The notes under the pieces are model-generated. The model was given only the letters and a program-made list of their open reading frames with translations. It was not told the origin of the DNA and ran no database searches. From CAYJFG01 sp964369405 (GTDB lineage Bacteria; Bacillota; Clostridia; Oscillospirales; Acutalibacteraceae): DNA of 64,000 nucleotides. The stretch covers positions 37,892 through 101,891 of the forward strand of contig CAYJGB010000004.1 of assembly GCA_964369405.1 (NCBI GenBank), in the 5' to 3' direction. The position numbers were made by a program, and so were the translations under genes. Positions 40,792 through 49,899 of this stretch are shown one piece after another (the stretch's first letter is position 1; each line of letters opens with the position of its first letter).

Positions 40792-41643
40792 ATGGAATTT
40801 TGGTTTTCAGAAAGACATACAGAAAATGTTAAATTATCTATTAGAACAGAAAAACATTTATTTAGTGGAAAAAGTGATTTTCAGAGAATAGATGTTTTTG
40901 ACTCAGAGGAATTTGGCAGATTTTTAACATCAGACGGAAATGTGATTTTTTCAGAAAAAGATGAATTTACATATGATGAAATGATAGTACACGTTCCAAT
41001 GGCTGTTCACCCTAGCGTAAAAAAAGTGCTAGTAATTGGTGGTGGTGATGGTGGAGTTGCTAGAGAGCTTTCTTATTATGATGAAATAGAAGTTATAGAT
41101 GTAGTAGAGCCTGATGAGATGTTTGTAGATGTTTGTAAGGAGTTTTTTCCTGATAACTCAAAAGGGCTAAAAGATAAAAGAGTTAATGTTTATAATCAAG
41201 ATGGGCTTAGGTTTGTGCGTTCTTGCTCAAACGAATATGACTTAATTATAAATGACTCTACAGACCCATTTGGTCATACTGAGGGGTTATTTACAAAAGA
41301 GTTTTACGGAAGTTGTTATAAAGCATTAAAAGAAGATGGAATAATGGTTTATCAACATGGTAGCCCGTTTTATGACGAAGATGAAGAAGCATGCATTGCA
41401 ATGCATGGCAGAGTATGTCGTTCTTTTCCGATTAGCAGAGTATATCAAGCTCATATACCTACTTGTAGTGCTGGTTATTGGCTTTTTGGATTTGCATCAA
41501 AAAAATATCATCCTATAGCTAATTTTAACGCTAAAAGGTGGAATAAAAGAAATATTAAAACATGGTATTATACAACTAACTTACATACAGGAGCATTTAT
41601 GTTGCCTAAATATGTTGAAGACTTATTAAAAGAAGTTGAATAA
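40792..41643 (+). CDS. speE: Spermidine synthase homologue (SpeE family)
   Basis: Aminopropyltransferase-family protein (283 aa). VLVIGGGDGGVAREL is the AdoMet-type cofactor loop, VVEPDEMFVD replaces the usual VEID, and DSTDPFGHTEGLF is the catalytic aspartate loop in which the common GPAE reads GHTE. The fold and key acids are present, but no speD (AdoMet decarboxylase) is in the operon and the alternative carboxyspermidine enzymes follow directly. Its true donor or acceptor is therefore uncertain. TAGGAGG precedes the ATG, 12 nt after speA. Confidence 0.85.
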   Translation: MEFWFSERHTENVKLSIRTEKHLFSGKSDFQRIDVFDSEEFGRFLTSDGNVIFSEKDEFTYDEMIVHVPMAVHPSVKKVLVIGGGDGGVARELSYYDEIEVIDVVEPDEMFVDVCKEFFPDNSKGLKDKRVNVYNQDGLRFVRSCSNEYDLIINDSTDPFGHTEGLFTKEFYGSCYKALKEDGIMVYQHGSPFYDEDEEACIAMHGRVCRSFPISRVYQAHIPTCSAGYWLFGFASKKYHPIANFNAKRWNKRNIKTWYYTTNLHTGAFMLPKYVEDLLKEVE

Positions 41644-41677
41644 AAACTTAACTTTATTGTAGAAAGGGTTTGATATT

Positions 41678-42937
41678 ATGAGTAGATTATTGATTATTGG
41701 TTGTGGTGGAGTAGCAGGTGTAACAATTCATAAATGTTGTCAAAATAGCAACATATTCAAAGAGATATGTATTGCTAGTAGAACAGTGTCTAAGTGCGAA
41801 GAAATAAAAGCAAAACTTGAAAACACAACTAAAACTATAATTACTACAGCTCAAGTAAATGCAGATGAAAAAGACGAGATAGTAGCATTGATTAACAGCT
41901 ACAAACCAAAAGCAGTTTTAAATTTAGCATTACCGTATCAAGATTTAGCAATAATGGACGCTTGTCTTGAAACAAAAGTTGATTATATAGATACAGCAAA
42001 CTATGAGCCAGAAGATACTGGTAACAAAGACTGGAGAAATATATATGAAAAACGTTGTAAGGAGTTAGGTTTTACAGCATATTTCGACTATTCATGGCAA
42101 TGGGAATACGATGAACGTTTTAAAGAAGCGGGAATAATGGGGCTGTTAGGTTCAGGCTTTGACCCAGGAGTTACAAGTGTGTTTTCTGCGTATGCATTAA
42201 AGCATTATTTTGATGAAATTCATTACATAGATATTTTAGACTGTAACGGTGGCGACCATGGTTATCCATTTGCAACAAATTTCAACCCAGAAATAAATTT
42301 AAGAGAAGTATCTTCAAATGGTTCTTATTGGGAGAACGGTAAATGGGTAGAAACTAAACCTATGGAGATAAAAAGAGAATATAACTTTGAGGGTGTAGGT
42401 AAAAAAGATATGTACTTACTACATCACGAAGAGATTGAGTCGTTAGCTAAAAACATACCTAATGTTAAGAGAATTAGATTTTTTATGACGTTTGGAGAAA
42501 GTTATTTAACACATATGAAGTGTTTAGAAAATGTTTCTATGTTAGCAACAGAGCCGATTATGTACGAAGGTAGACCTATAGTGCCAATTCAGTTTTTAAA
42601 AGCGTTGCTACCTGACCCTGCATCTTTAGGACCTAGAACAAAAGGAAAAACTAATATAGGGTGTATATTTACAGGAGTAAAAGACGGAAAAGAAAAAACT
42701 ATATATATTTATAATGTTTGTGACCATGAAGAATGTTATAAAGAAGTAAGCTCACAGGCTGTTTCATATACTACTGGTGTACCAGCCATGATAGGGGCTA
42801 TGCTTGTGTTAAATGGAGATTGGAAGAAAGACGGAGTATTTAATGTAGAAGAGTTTGACCCAGACCCATTTATGGAAGCGTTAAACAAGTATGGTCTACC
42901 ATGGGTAGTTGATGAAAACCCAGTAACAGTAGAATAA
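41678..42937 (+). CDS. Carboxynorspermidine/carboxyspermidine dehydrogenase family
   Basis: Saccharopine-dehydrogenase-like enzyme (419 aa). The Rossmann motif LLIIGCGGVAGVTIHKC is at the N-terminus. LGSGFDPGVTSVFSAYAL and DCNGGDHGYPFATNFNPEIN are blocks of the carboxy(nor)spermidine dehydrogenases. Family members condense aspartate semialdehyde with a diamine using NADPH. With putrescine the product would be carboxyspermidine; with agmatine it would be carboxyaminopropylagmatine. It is directly upstream of its usual partner decarboxylase. Confidence 0.88.
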   Translation: MSRLLIIGCGGVAGVTIHKCCQNSNIFKEICIASRTVSKCEEIKAKLENTTKTIITTAQVNADEKDEIVALINSYKPKAVLNLALPYQDLAIMDACLETKVDYIDTANYEPEDTGNKDWRNIYEKRCKELGFTAYFDYSWQWEYDERFKEAGIMGLLGSGFDPGVTSVFSAYALKHYFDEIHYIDILDCNGGDHGYPFATNFNPEINLREVSSNGSYWENGKWVETKPMEIKREYNFEGVGKKDMYLLHHEEIESLAKNIPNVKRIRFFMTFGESYLTHMKCLENVSMLATEPIMYEGRPIVPIQFLKALLPDPASLGPRTKGKTNIGCIFTGVKDGKEKTIYIYNVCDHEECYKEVSSQAVSYTTGVPAMIGAMLVLNGDWKKDGVFNVEEFDPDPFMEALNKYGLPWVVDENPVTVE

Positions 42938-42946
42938 GGTGAGATT

Positions 42947-44074
42947 ATGAACTTTAATAAACTACCCACACCTTGTTATGTAATAGACGAAAAAAAGTTA
43001 ATAGATAACTTAGAAATTCTTAAAAGCGTGCAAGACAACACCGGTTGCAAGGTGTTGCTTGCACAAAAAGCGTTTTCTGCATTTTCGATGTATCCACTTA
43101 TCAGTAAGTATTTAAGTGGTACTACAGCTAGTGGAATTTATGAGGCTAAATTAGGGTATGAGTTTTTTAGAAAAGAAACTCATATATTTTCGCCTGCTTT
43201 TAAAGAAGAAGATTTTAAACAAATTGTGACGCTTTGCGGACACATAGTGTTTAACTCATTTTCCCAACTAGAAAAATTCAGATATTTATGGTACAATAAA
43301 GATGTGAGTGTTGGTATTAGAATAAATCCAGAACACTCAACTCAAGGAGCACACGAGATTTACGACCCATGTGCTAAAGGCTCAAGGCTTGGAGTTACTA
43401 AAAGCAATTTTAAAAAAGAGAGTTTAAAAGGTGTAGAGGGTTTTCACATTCATACACTTTGCGAGCAAAATAGTGACGACTTAATAAGCACATTTAAAGT
43501 TTTTGAAAAAAATTTCTCCGAGTATTTTCATCAATTAAAATGGTTGAATTTTGGTGGAGGTCATCACATAACTAAAAACGGTTATGACATAAAAGCATTA
43601 GAAAATTTGATAATATATGTTAAAGAAAAGTATAATTTAGAAATTTACTTAGAGCCAGGTGAAGCTGTAGCACTTAATGCAGGTTATCTAGTAACAGAAG
43701 TTATGGATATAGTGCATAACGATATAGATATTTTAATTTTAGATACATCAGCTGCTTGTCATATGCCAGATGTTTTAGAAATGCCATACACACCACCTCT
43801 TAGAGATAGTGGGAAAAATGGAGAAAAGAAATATAATTACAGACTATCTTCATGTACCTGCTTAGCAGGAGATGTAATAGGAGATTACAGTTTTGACAGA
43901 AAAGTTAAAGTAGGGGACAGGCTTGTTTTTGAAGATATGGCAATATATTCAATGGTTAAAAACAATACATTTAACGGTATGCCGTTGCCATCAATTGCAG
44001 TTATGCACAGTGACGGAGATTGTGAAATTATAAAAGAGTTTTCTTATGAAGATTTTAAGGGGAGGTTGTCATAA
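42947..44074 (+). CDS. nspC: Carboxynorspermidine/carboxyspermidine decarboxylase
   Basis: PLP-dependent fold type III decarboxylase (375 aa). The PLP lysine is K41 in LLAQKAFSAF. GFHIHTLCEQ and NFGGGHHIT are barrel motifs, EPGEAVAL is the phosphate-side motif and SSCTCLAGDVIGDY holds the catalytic cysteine. It removes the carboxyl group left by the preceding dehydrogenase to finish the triamine. It is 9 nt from the dehydrogenase and one base from aguA, so tightly coupled. Confidence 0.92.
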   Translation: MNFNKLPTPCYVIDEKKLIDNLEILKSVQDNTGCKVLLAQKAFSAFSMYPLISKYLSGTTASGIYEAKLGYEFFRKETHIFSPAFKEEDFKQIVTLCGHIVFNSFSQLEKFRYLWYNKDVSVGIRINPEHSTQGAHEIYDPCAKGSRLGVTKSNFKKESLKGVEGFHIHTLCEQNSDDLISTFKVFEKNFSEYFHQLKWLNFGGGHHITKNGYDIKALENLIIYVKEKYNLEIYLEPGEAVALNAGYLVTEVMDIVHNDIDILILDTSAACHMPDVLEMPYTPPLRDSGKNGEKKYNYRLSSCTCLAGDVIGDYSFDRKVKVGDRLVFEDMAIYSMVKNNTFNGMPLPSIAVMHSDGDCEIIKEFSYEDFKGRLS

Positions 44075-44075
44075 G

Positions 44076-45212
44076 ATGAGTTTTGAATATATACAAAGCA
44101 GTGTAAAGCCAGTAGATGACAATTTTTTTATGCCGTCAGAATTTAGCAAACACAGTGCAACTATTATGATATGGCCATATAGAGAAGGTTCATGGCCGTA
44201 CAAAGCAGAGAAAGCAAAAGAAGTTTTTTCACATATAATAGAGGAAATATCAAAGTGTGAAAAAGTTATATTGATAGTTAATAAAGAAAACATAGATATA
44301 GCAAAAGAAAAAACAAAACATATAAGCAATATAAAGTATGAGCAAATTGAAAATGATGATGCGTGGGCAAGAGATACAGCACCTACATTTATAGTAAATG
44401 ATAAAAACGAAATACGTGCGATAGATTGGCGATTTAACGCATGGGGAGGCGACTTTGACGGGTTGTATGCTAACTATAAAGATGATAACGCTATACCGAA
44501 AACGCTAGCAAAAAAACTTGATATGAAGTGTTATAATGCTCAAAATTTTGTGCTAGAAGGTGGCTCTATACATTCTAATGGAGAGGGTACATTACTAGTA
44601 ACACAGGAGTGCTTACTTAGTAAAGGCAGAAACCCTGATTTAAGTAAAATAGATATAGAAAACATACTTAATAGTTACTTAGGAACACAAAAAGTAATAT
44701 GGTTAGAAAAAGGTATTTATAACGATGAAACTAATGGACACATAGACAATATATGTGCATTTATTTCTCCGATAGAAGTAGTTCTTGCATGGACTGATGA
44801 TAAAAACGACCCGCAATATGAAATTTCTAAGAAGTGTTTAGAAGTTTTAAACAACAGTACAGATAGCAAAGGTAGAAAAATAACAGTACATAAGTTGCCA
44901 ATTCCTAAAAATCCAGTTTGCATAAAAGAGAAAGACTTATTAGGGTATGTTTTTGAAGATGGCGAAGACACAAGAGAAATAGGAGAAAGGTTAGCAGCGT
45001 CTTATGTTAATTTTTATTTTTGCAATGGAGCAATAATAATGCCACAATTTGGAGAAGAAAATACAGAAAGTGATAAACTTGCATTGTCTATTATGCAAAA
45101 TTTATGTAAAGATAGAAAAGTAGTTCCAATTTATGCTAGAGATATTATTGTAGGTGGAGGCAATATCCATTGTATAACTCAGCAGATACCGAAAGGAGAT
45201 TTAGCTTTATGA
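44076..45212 (+). CDS. aguA: Agmatine deiminase
   Basis: Agmatine deiminase (378 aa) converts agmatine to N-carbamoylputrescine and ammonia. Motifs are WARDTAPTF, EGGSIHSNGEGTLLVT, ETNGHIDN and GGGNIHCITQQIP with the nucleophile C366. The ATG at 44076 begins one base after the nspC stop behind AGGGGAGG; an upstream in-frame start lies inside nspC. The stop overlaps the aguB start as ATGA. Confidence 0.95.
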   Translation: MSFEYIQSSVKPVDDNFFMPSEFSKHSATIMIWPYREGSWPYKAEKAKEVFSHIIEEISKCEKVILIVNKENIDIAKEKTKHISNIKYEQIENDDAWARDTAPTFIVNDKNEIRAIDWRFNAWGGDFDGLYANYKDDNAIPKTLAKKLDMKCYNAQNFVLEGGSIHSNGEGTLLVTQECLLSKGRNPDLSKIDIENILNSYLGTQKVIWLEKGIYNDETNGHIDNICAFISPIEVVLAWTDDKNDPQYEISKKCLEVLNNSTDSKGRKITVHKLPIPKNPVCIKEKDLLGYVFEDGEDTREIGERLAASYVNFYFCNGAIIMPQFGEENTESDKLALSIMQNLCKDRKVVPIYARDIIVGGGNIHCITQQIPKGDLAL

Positions 45213-46087
45213 GGAAAGTAGTAGTTAGTGCAGTTCAGATGAAATGTTCAAATAATGTAGATGAAAACATTAAAAATGCAGAAAAACACGTTAGAGAGGC
45301 TGTAAAACAAGGTGCAAATATTGTGCTTTTGCCAGAACTTTTTGAAAGATTATATTTTTGTCAAGAGAGATGTTACGAGTATTATGAGTACGCTACTAGT
45401 GTAGAAGAAAATAAAGCGATAAATTATTTTAAGAGTATTGCTAAAGAATTGAATGTAGTATTGCCTATTAGTTTTTATGAAAAAGATGGAAATAGATTGT
45501 TTAACACTATAGCTATAATAGATGCAAATGGAGAGAATTTAGGCATTTACAGAAAAACACATATACCAGATGACCATTATTATCAAGAAAAATTTTATTT
45601 TGTACCAGGTGACACTGGTTTTAAGACCTTTAGTACTAAATATGGTACAATAGGTGTTGGGATATGTTGGGACCAATGGTTCCCAGAAACAGCAAGAAGT
45701 TTAGTTTTAAACGGAGCAGAAATAATATTTTATCCAACAGCTATTGGAAGTGAACCGATACTTGAGTGCGACAGTATGGAGCATTGGAGAAGATGCATGG
45801 TAGGACATAGTGCAAGTAACATTACGCCTGTAGTAGTAGCAAATAGAATAGGTAAAGAGGAAGTAGCTCCTAGTATAGAAAATGGAGGACAAAATTCTTC
45901 ACTTGAGTTTTATGGCTCGTCATTTATAACTGACGAAACAGGTAATATAATAACAGAAGCTTTAAGAGATGAAGAAAAAGTAATAACAGCAATTTATGAC
46001 TTAGATGAAATGGCAGAAAAAAGGTTAAGTTGGGGTATTTTTAGAGATAGAAGACCAGAGTGTTATAAAACTATAATAGAAAAATAA
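45209..46087 (+). CDS. aguB: N-carbamoylputrescine amidase
   Basis: Nitrilase-superfamily amidase (292 aa) that hydrolyses N-carbamoylputrescine to putrescine. The catalytic triad is E43 (LLPELFE), K116 (YRKTHIPDDHY) and C153 (GICWDQW). The ATG at 45209 overlaps the aguA stop by four bases and follows AAAGGAG. It completes the agmatine-to-putrescine route, so the operon holds every step from arginine to putrescine and on to a triamine. Confidence 0.95.
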   Translation: MRKVVVSAVQMKCSNNVDENIKNAEKHVREAVKQGANIVLLPELFERLYFCQERCYEYYEYATSVEENKAINYFKSIAKELNVVLPISFYEKDGNRLFNTIAIIDANGENLGIYRKTHIPDDHYYQEKFYFVPGDTGFKTFSTKYGTIGVGICWDQWFPETARSLVLNGAEIIFYPTAIGSEPILECDSMEHWRRCMVGHSASNITPVVVANRIGKEEVAPSIENGGQNSSLEFYGSSFITDETGNIITEALRDEEKVITAIYDLDEMAEKRLSWGIFRDRRPECYKTIIEK

Positions 46088-46108
46088 AAAAAGAAAGTAG
46101 GAATTGAT

Positions 46109-46822
46109 ATGTTACAAATAAAAAATTTGACAAAAACATATGGTGAAAAAATCGCTGTTAATAATTTGAATTTAGAGATTAAAAGTGGTGAAATTTGTGG
46201 GTTTATAGGCCATAATGGAGCAGGTAAAACAACAACTATCAAGGCTTGTGTTGGACTACATAGTTTTGACAGTGGAGAAATATATATAAATGGAATATCT
46301 GTTATAGAAAACTCACTAGAGTGTAAAAAAATAACATCTTACCTACCAGATAATCCAGACCTTTATGAACATATGAAAGGTATAAAATATTTAAACTTTA
46401 TTGCAGACATTTACGAAATGTCTAAAGAAGATAGAGAAACTCAAATAAGAAAATATGCTGAAATGTTTAATATTACTCAAAACTTAGCACAACCTATTAG
46501 CAGTTACTCTCATGGTATGAAACAAAAATTAGCACTCATTTCTGCTTTTATGCATAAGCCTAAATTGATTTTACTAGATGAACCATTTGTAGGGCTTGAC
46601 CCACTTGCTGCTCATCAAATAAAACAAGAAATGCGTACAATATGCGACAACGGTGGTGCTATTTTGTTTTCTACTCACGTTTTAGAAGTTGCAGAAAAAT
46701 TATGTGATAAAATTGCTATTATTAAAAATGGTAACTTGCTAATTTGTGGAGATACTCAAAAAGTGTTAGGCGACTCTTCGCTTGAAAACATCTTCCTAGA
46801 GTTGGAGGGTAACCATGAATAA
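46109..46822 (+). CDS. ABC transporter ATP-binding protein
   Basis: ABC ATPase (237 aa). Walker A is GHNGAGKTT with K40. The signature is SYSHGMKQKLAL, Walker B is LILLDEP, and the switch histidine is in STHVLEVAEKL. The family resembles ABC-2-type exporters (CcmA class). It overlaps the permease gene by 8 nt. It begins 21 nt after aguB with no terminator, so it may be the tail of the polyamine operon, but an export role for polyamines is only a guess. Confidence 0.88.
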   Translation: MLQIKNLTKTYGEKIAVNNLNLEIKSGEICGFIGHNGAGKTTTIKACVGLHSFDSGEIYINGISVIENSLECKKITSYLPDNPDLYEHMKGIKYLNFIADIYEMSKEDRETQIRKYAEMFNITQNLAQPISSYSHGMKQKLALISAFMHKPKLILLDEPFVGLDPLAAHQIKQEMRTICDNGGAILFSTHVLEVAEKLCDKIAIIKNGNLLICGDTQKVLGDSSLENIFLELEGNHE

Positions 46823-48476
46823 AGTTTTTATAGAATTAGTTAAGGTTCAATTAGCTACTGCTTACCTACCTATGATAAATATGTTTAACAGAAAAAAGAA
46901 AAATGGTGCTGTTAGTGCTCCTGTAATAAGTAATAGTAAATTTTCTTTAAATGGTAATCAAATTGGGGCAATTCTACTTATGGGTTACTTGTTTGTTAAC
47001 ATCTGCTTTTTTATAGGTGTTATGTCGTTTGGTGTACTTGAATATATTAATGATGACACTGTTATATGGTCTTTTATGAGCTTTATTTATGTAGCGGCGT
47101 TACTATTTAGTATAGTAGGTAGCGTGGCTGCTGCTAAGTCGTATATGTTCGATGCTAAAGATAACGAGCTACTTTTTAGTATGCCTATCAAGACTTCTAC
47201 TATTTTGCTTAGTAGACTTGTTACTCTTTATCTACTAGATTGTATTTTTAGTATTATTGTTATTTTACCAGCTGGTATTGTTTATGCTATTGCAGTAGGT
47301 TTTACAATCTCTAGCTTGATATTTTACTTGTTATCTATTTTTCTATTGCCTGTTTTCGCTACTGCTATTTGCTCTTTGTTAGGATTTCTTTTAGGTTTTT
47401 TAGCATCTAAACTTCATAAGGTTAAATTACTTACATCTTTACTAGGCTTTGTAGCTTTTGGTGCATATTTCTTGTTCATTTTTAATCTTACAAATATTAT
47501 GGATATGGTCGGCGAAAACATAGTAGAAATTGCCGCTTATATTAGAATGTACTTCCCACCGGCATACTTTTTTGGTATTGCTGTAGCTAATGGCGATATG
47601 TTATATATGCTTTACTCTGTTCTTATTTTTGTTGTTCCGTCCCTTTTAATATTTTACTTAATACTAAAAAATTTCCAAAAAATCGCTACTTCTAAACCTC
47701 ATGTAAAACATTCAAAATATGTAGAAAAACCTATGAAAAAACAAAGCCCTACAATATCTTTACTAAGAAAAGAACTTGGTAAAGTTCTAAGCTCTTCAAG
47801 CTATACTTTTAACTGTGCATCAGGCTCTTTCTTTGCACTATTATTAGCTGGGTTTGTTATTGTTCAAGGTCCTAATTTATTAAATTCTATTAATCAAGTA
47901 GAACCTAAACTTTTAGTCTTTGCTCCTATAGTTGTGGCTAGTGCTTGTTCATTGCTTTGCTCTATGAACGATGCTTCTGCTCCTAGTATCTCGCTAGAGG
48001 CGAAAACTCTATGGATACTTAAATCTACTCCTATATCTTTTAAAGATATTATAATTGCTAAGGCTTTAGTAGTACCTGTTGTATCAGTTTTCGTTATATT
48101 TGTTCTTCCTATAGCCTCTGCTATAGTTTTAAATATTTCTGTTATTGATACTATCTTAATTATTATTATTGCTTTTCTTAGCAGTTTAATTGCAGGATTT
48201 TTAGGAGTATATGCAAACTTGATTTTCCCTAAATTTGACTGGGTTAACGAGGCTATTGCTGTTAAACAAGGTGCAAGCGTATTTATATCTCTGTTTGGTG
48301 CAATGTTTGTGACTAGTGTTCCAATAGCTGTTAGTGCTGTAGTGTTATTTTTAACTGGTAATTCTATTATTTCATTAACTATTATTATTATTATTATGTT
48401 AATATTTATAGGTGTTGAGATACTACTGCTTAAAAATCATGGAAAAAAACTATGGCTTAAACTAGAAGAAAATTAA
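46815..48476 (+). CDS. ABC transporter permease, about 12 membrane segments
   Basis: Large membrane protein (553 aa) with two similar blocks of about six hydrophobic segments each, separated by a basic cytoplasmic stretch near residue 300 (KPHVKHSKYVEKPMKKQS). It is the probable permease partner of the overlapping ATPase. No substrate can be read from the sequence. Its end lies only 30 nt before the hairpin at 48506. Confidence 0.8.
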   Translation: MNKVFIELVKVQLATAYLPMINMFNRKKKNGAVSAPVISNSKFSLNGNQIGAILLMGYLFVNICFFIGVMSFGVLEYINDDTVIWSFMSFIYVAALLFSIVGSVAAAKSYMFDAKDNELLFSMPIKTSTILLSRLVTLYLLDCIFSIIVILPAGIVYAIAVGFTISSLIFYLLSIFLLPVFATAICSLLGFLLGFLASKLHKVKLLTSLLGFVAFGAYFLFIFNLTNIMDMVGENIVEIAAYIRMYFPPAYFFGIAVANGDMLYMLYSVLIFVVPSLLIFYLILKNFQKIATSKPHVKHSKYVEKPMKKQSPTISLLRKELGKVLSSSSYTFNCASGSFFALLLAGFVIVQGPNLLNSINQVEPKLLVFAPIVVASACSLLCSMNDASAPSISLEAKTLWILKSTPISFKDIIIAKALVVPVVSVFVIFVLPIASAIVLNISVIDTILIIIIAFLSSLIAGFLGVYANLIFPKFDWVNEAIAVKQGASVFISLFGAMFVTSVPIAVSAVVLFLTGNSIISLTIIIIIMLIFIGVEILLLKNHGKKLWLKLEEN

Positions 48477-48505
48477 ACAAATATAAATGAAACATATTTT
48501 CAAAT

Positions 48506-48548
48506 CACCTCTCATAATATTTATTATATTGTGGGAGGTGTTCTTTTT
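48506..48548 (+). terminator. Terminator-like hairpin that also holds the next gene's Shine-Dalgarno
   Basis: CACCTCTCATAATAT (48506-48520) pairs with ATATTGTGGGAGGTG (48526-48540), 15 bp with two G-U pairs, then TTCTTTTT. The 3' arm contains GGGAGGTG, the ribosome-binding site of the carboxypeptidase gene starting at 48547. The same structure can terminate the ABC operon and hide the next start site. Confidence 0.65.
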
Positions 48549-49698
48549 GAAAATTAAAACTATATTAAAAACTATAACTTGCGTTGCTTTAACAGTTAGT
48601 ATGTACTTTATTGCACCACAAGAGGCAAAGGCTATAAACGAAGAACAAATTACAGCACCATCAGCTGTTTTAATGGAGCAAAACACAGGTACAGTTATGT
48701 TTGAGAAAAACGCACATGATAAAAGAGCGGCAGCATCTATAACAAAAGTTATGACATTGATATTAGTGTTTGAAGCATTAGATAGTGGGAAGATAAAAAT
48801 GGACGATATGGTGACTACTAGTGCAAAGGCAGAGTCTATGGGAGGGTCTGACATATGGCTTGAAGAAGGGGAGCAAATGAGCGTTGACGATATGATAAAA
48901 GCAGTAGTAGTAGCAAGTGCAAACGATGCAGCAGTCGCATTAGCAGAATATGTAAGTGGAAGTGAAGAAGATTTTATAAAAGATATGAACAACAAAGCAA
49001 AGGAATTAGGAATGAAAGAAACAACATTCAAAAACTGTAATGGGTTAGACGAAGAAGGGCATTTGACATCTGCATATGATGTAGCGTTAATGAGTAGAGA
49101 GCTATTAAAGCACGAGGAAATATTTAATTATTCTACTATATGGATGGATTATTTAAGAGATGGAGAAACGCAAATAGTAAATACAAATAAACTATTAAAT
49201 ACATACGATGGAATAACAGGGCTTAAAACTGGTACAACTAATGATGCTGGAAGTTGTATGTCAGCAACAGCAACAAGAGATAATTTATCGCTTATAGCAG
49301 TAGTGTTAGGAAGTGAAACAGGCACAGATAGATTTAAAGATGCATCACAATTACTTGATTATGGTTTTGCAAATTACACGACTATAAAACCGACATTAAA
49401 TGAAGAGTTAAAACCGATAGAAGTAGAAAATGGAATGAACAAGGAAGTTTTAGTAGAAGTAGATTTAAGTGATAGTATATTAGTAGATAAATCAAACAAA
49501 GATAAAATAGAAAGTAAGATTACATATAAAGAAAATATAGTAGCACCGATAAAAACAGGAGAGGTGTTAGGTGAGATAAGATATTATGTAGACGAAGAAG
49601 AAATAGCAAAATACGAAATATATGCAACAAGCGAAGTGGAAGAGATAACAATAACAAGTGTTTTAGAGTTGTTATATAAGTGTTTAATTATGATATAG
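48547..49698 (+). CDS. D-alanyl-D-alanine carboxypeptidase (DacF/PBP5 type), TTG start
   Basis: Low-molecular-weight penicillin-binding protein (383 aa) that trims the terminal D-Ala of peptidoglycan stem peptides. A signal peptide ends near AKA (29). Active-site motifs are S64-I-T-K67, S124-A-N126 and K227-T-G. A PBP5 C-terminal domain follows, and a hydrophobic last helix (LELLYKCLIMI) may hold it on the membrane. The TTG at 48547 follows GGGAGGTG at normal distance; the in-frame ATG at 48487 would begin before the hairpin and is less likely. Confidence 0.9.
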   Translation: MKIKTILKTITCVALTVSMYFIAPQEAKAINEEQITAPSAVLMEQNTGTVMFEKNAHDKRAAASITKVMTLILVFEALDSGKIKMDDMVTTSAKAESMGGSDIWLEEGEQMSVDDMIKAVVVASANDAAVALAEYVSGSEEDFIKDMNNKAKELGMKETTFKNCNGLDEEGHLTSAYDVALMSRELLKHEEIFNYSTIWMDYLRDGETQIVNTNKLLNTYDGITGLKTGTTNDAGSCMSATATRDNLSLIAVVLGSETGTDRFKDASQLLDYGFANYTTIKPTLNEELKPIEVENGMNKEVLVEVDLSDSILVDKSNKDKIESKITYKENIVAPIKTGEVLGEIRYYVDEEEIAKYEIYATSEVEEITITSVLELLYKCLIMI

Positions 49699-49813
49699 TT
49701 AAAAATAATAATAAAAAAGACTTAGAGTTTTATTAAAATAATCTATATAAGTAAAGTTAAATATGAACAAATAGTAAATTTACATTGTTTTTATAAAATG
49801 TTACTTATAAAAC

Positions 49814-49842
49814 TTGCAAAACACTTTAAAATGTTGTAAAAT
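49814..49842 (+). promoter_or_regulatory. Promoter of pgi
   Basis: TTGCAA (49814-49819), 17-nt spacer, TAAAAT (49837-49842). The predicted leader is about 50 nt and ends in TTAGGAGG. Confidence 0.65.
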
Positions 49843-49899
49843 ATTCTCATAAGTATAAAACTTAGTAAATGAAAAAATTTCTTTTAGGAGGATATTATA

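Noticed and set aside
48462..49031. 189-codon minus-strand frame over the carboxypeptidase gene
   Set aside because: Antisense to a gene with intact SxxK, SxN and KTG motifs; serine/isoleucine-rich shadow.
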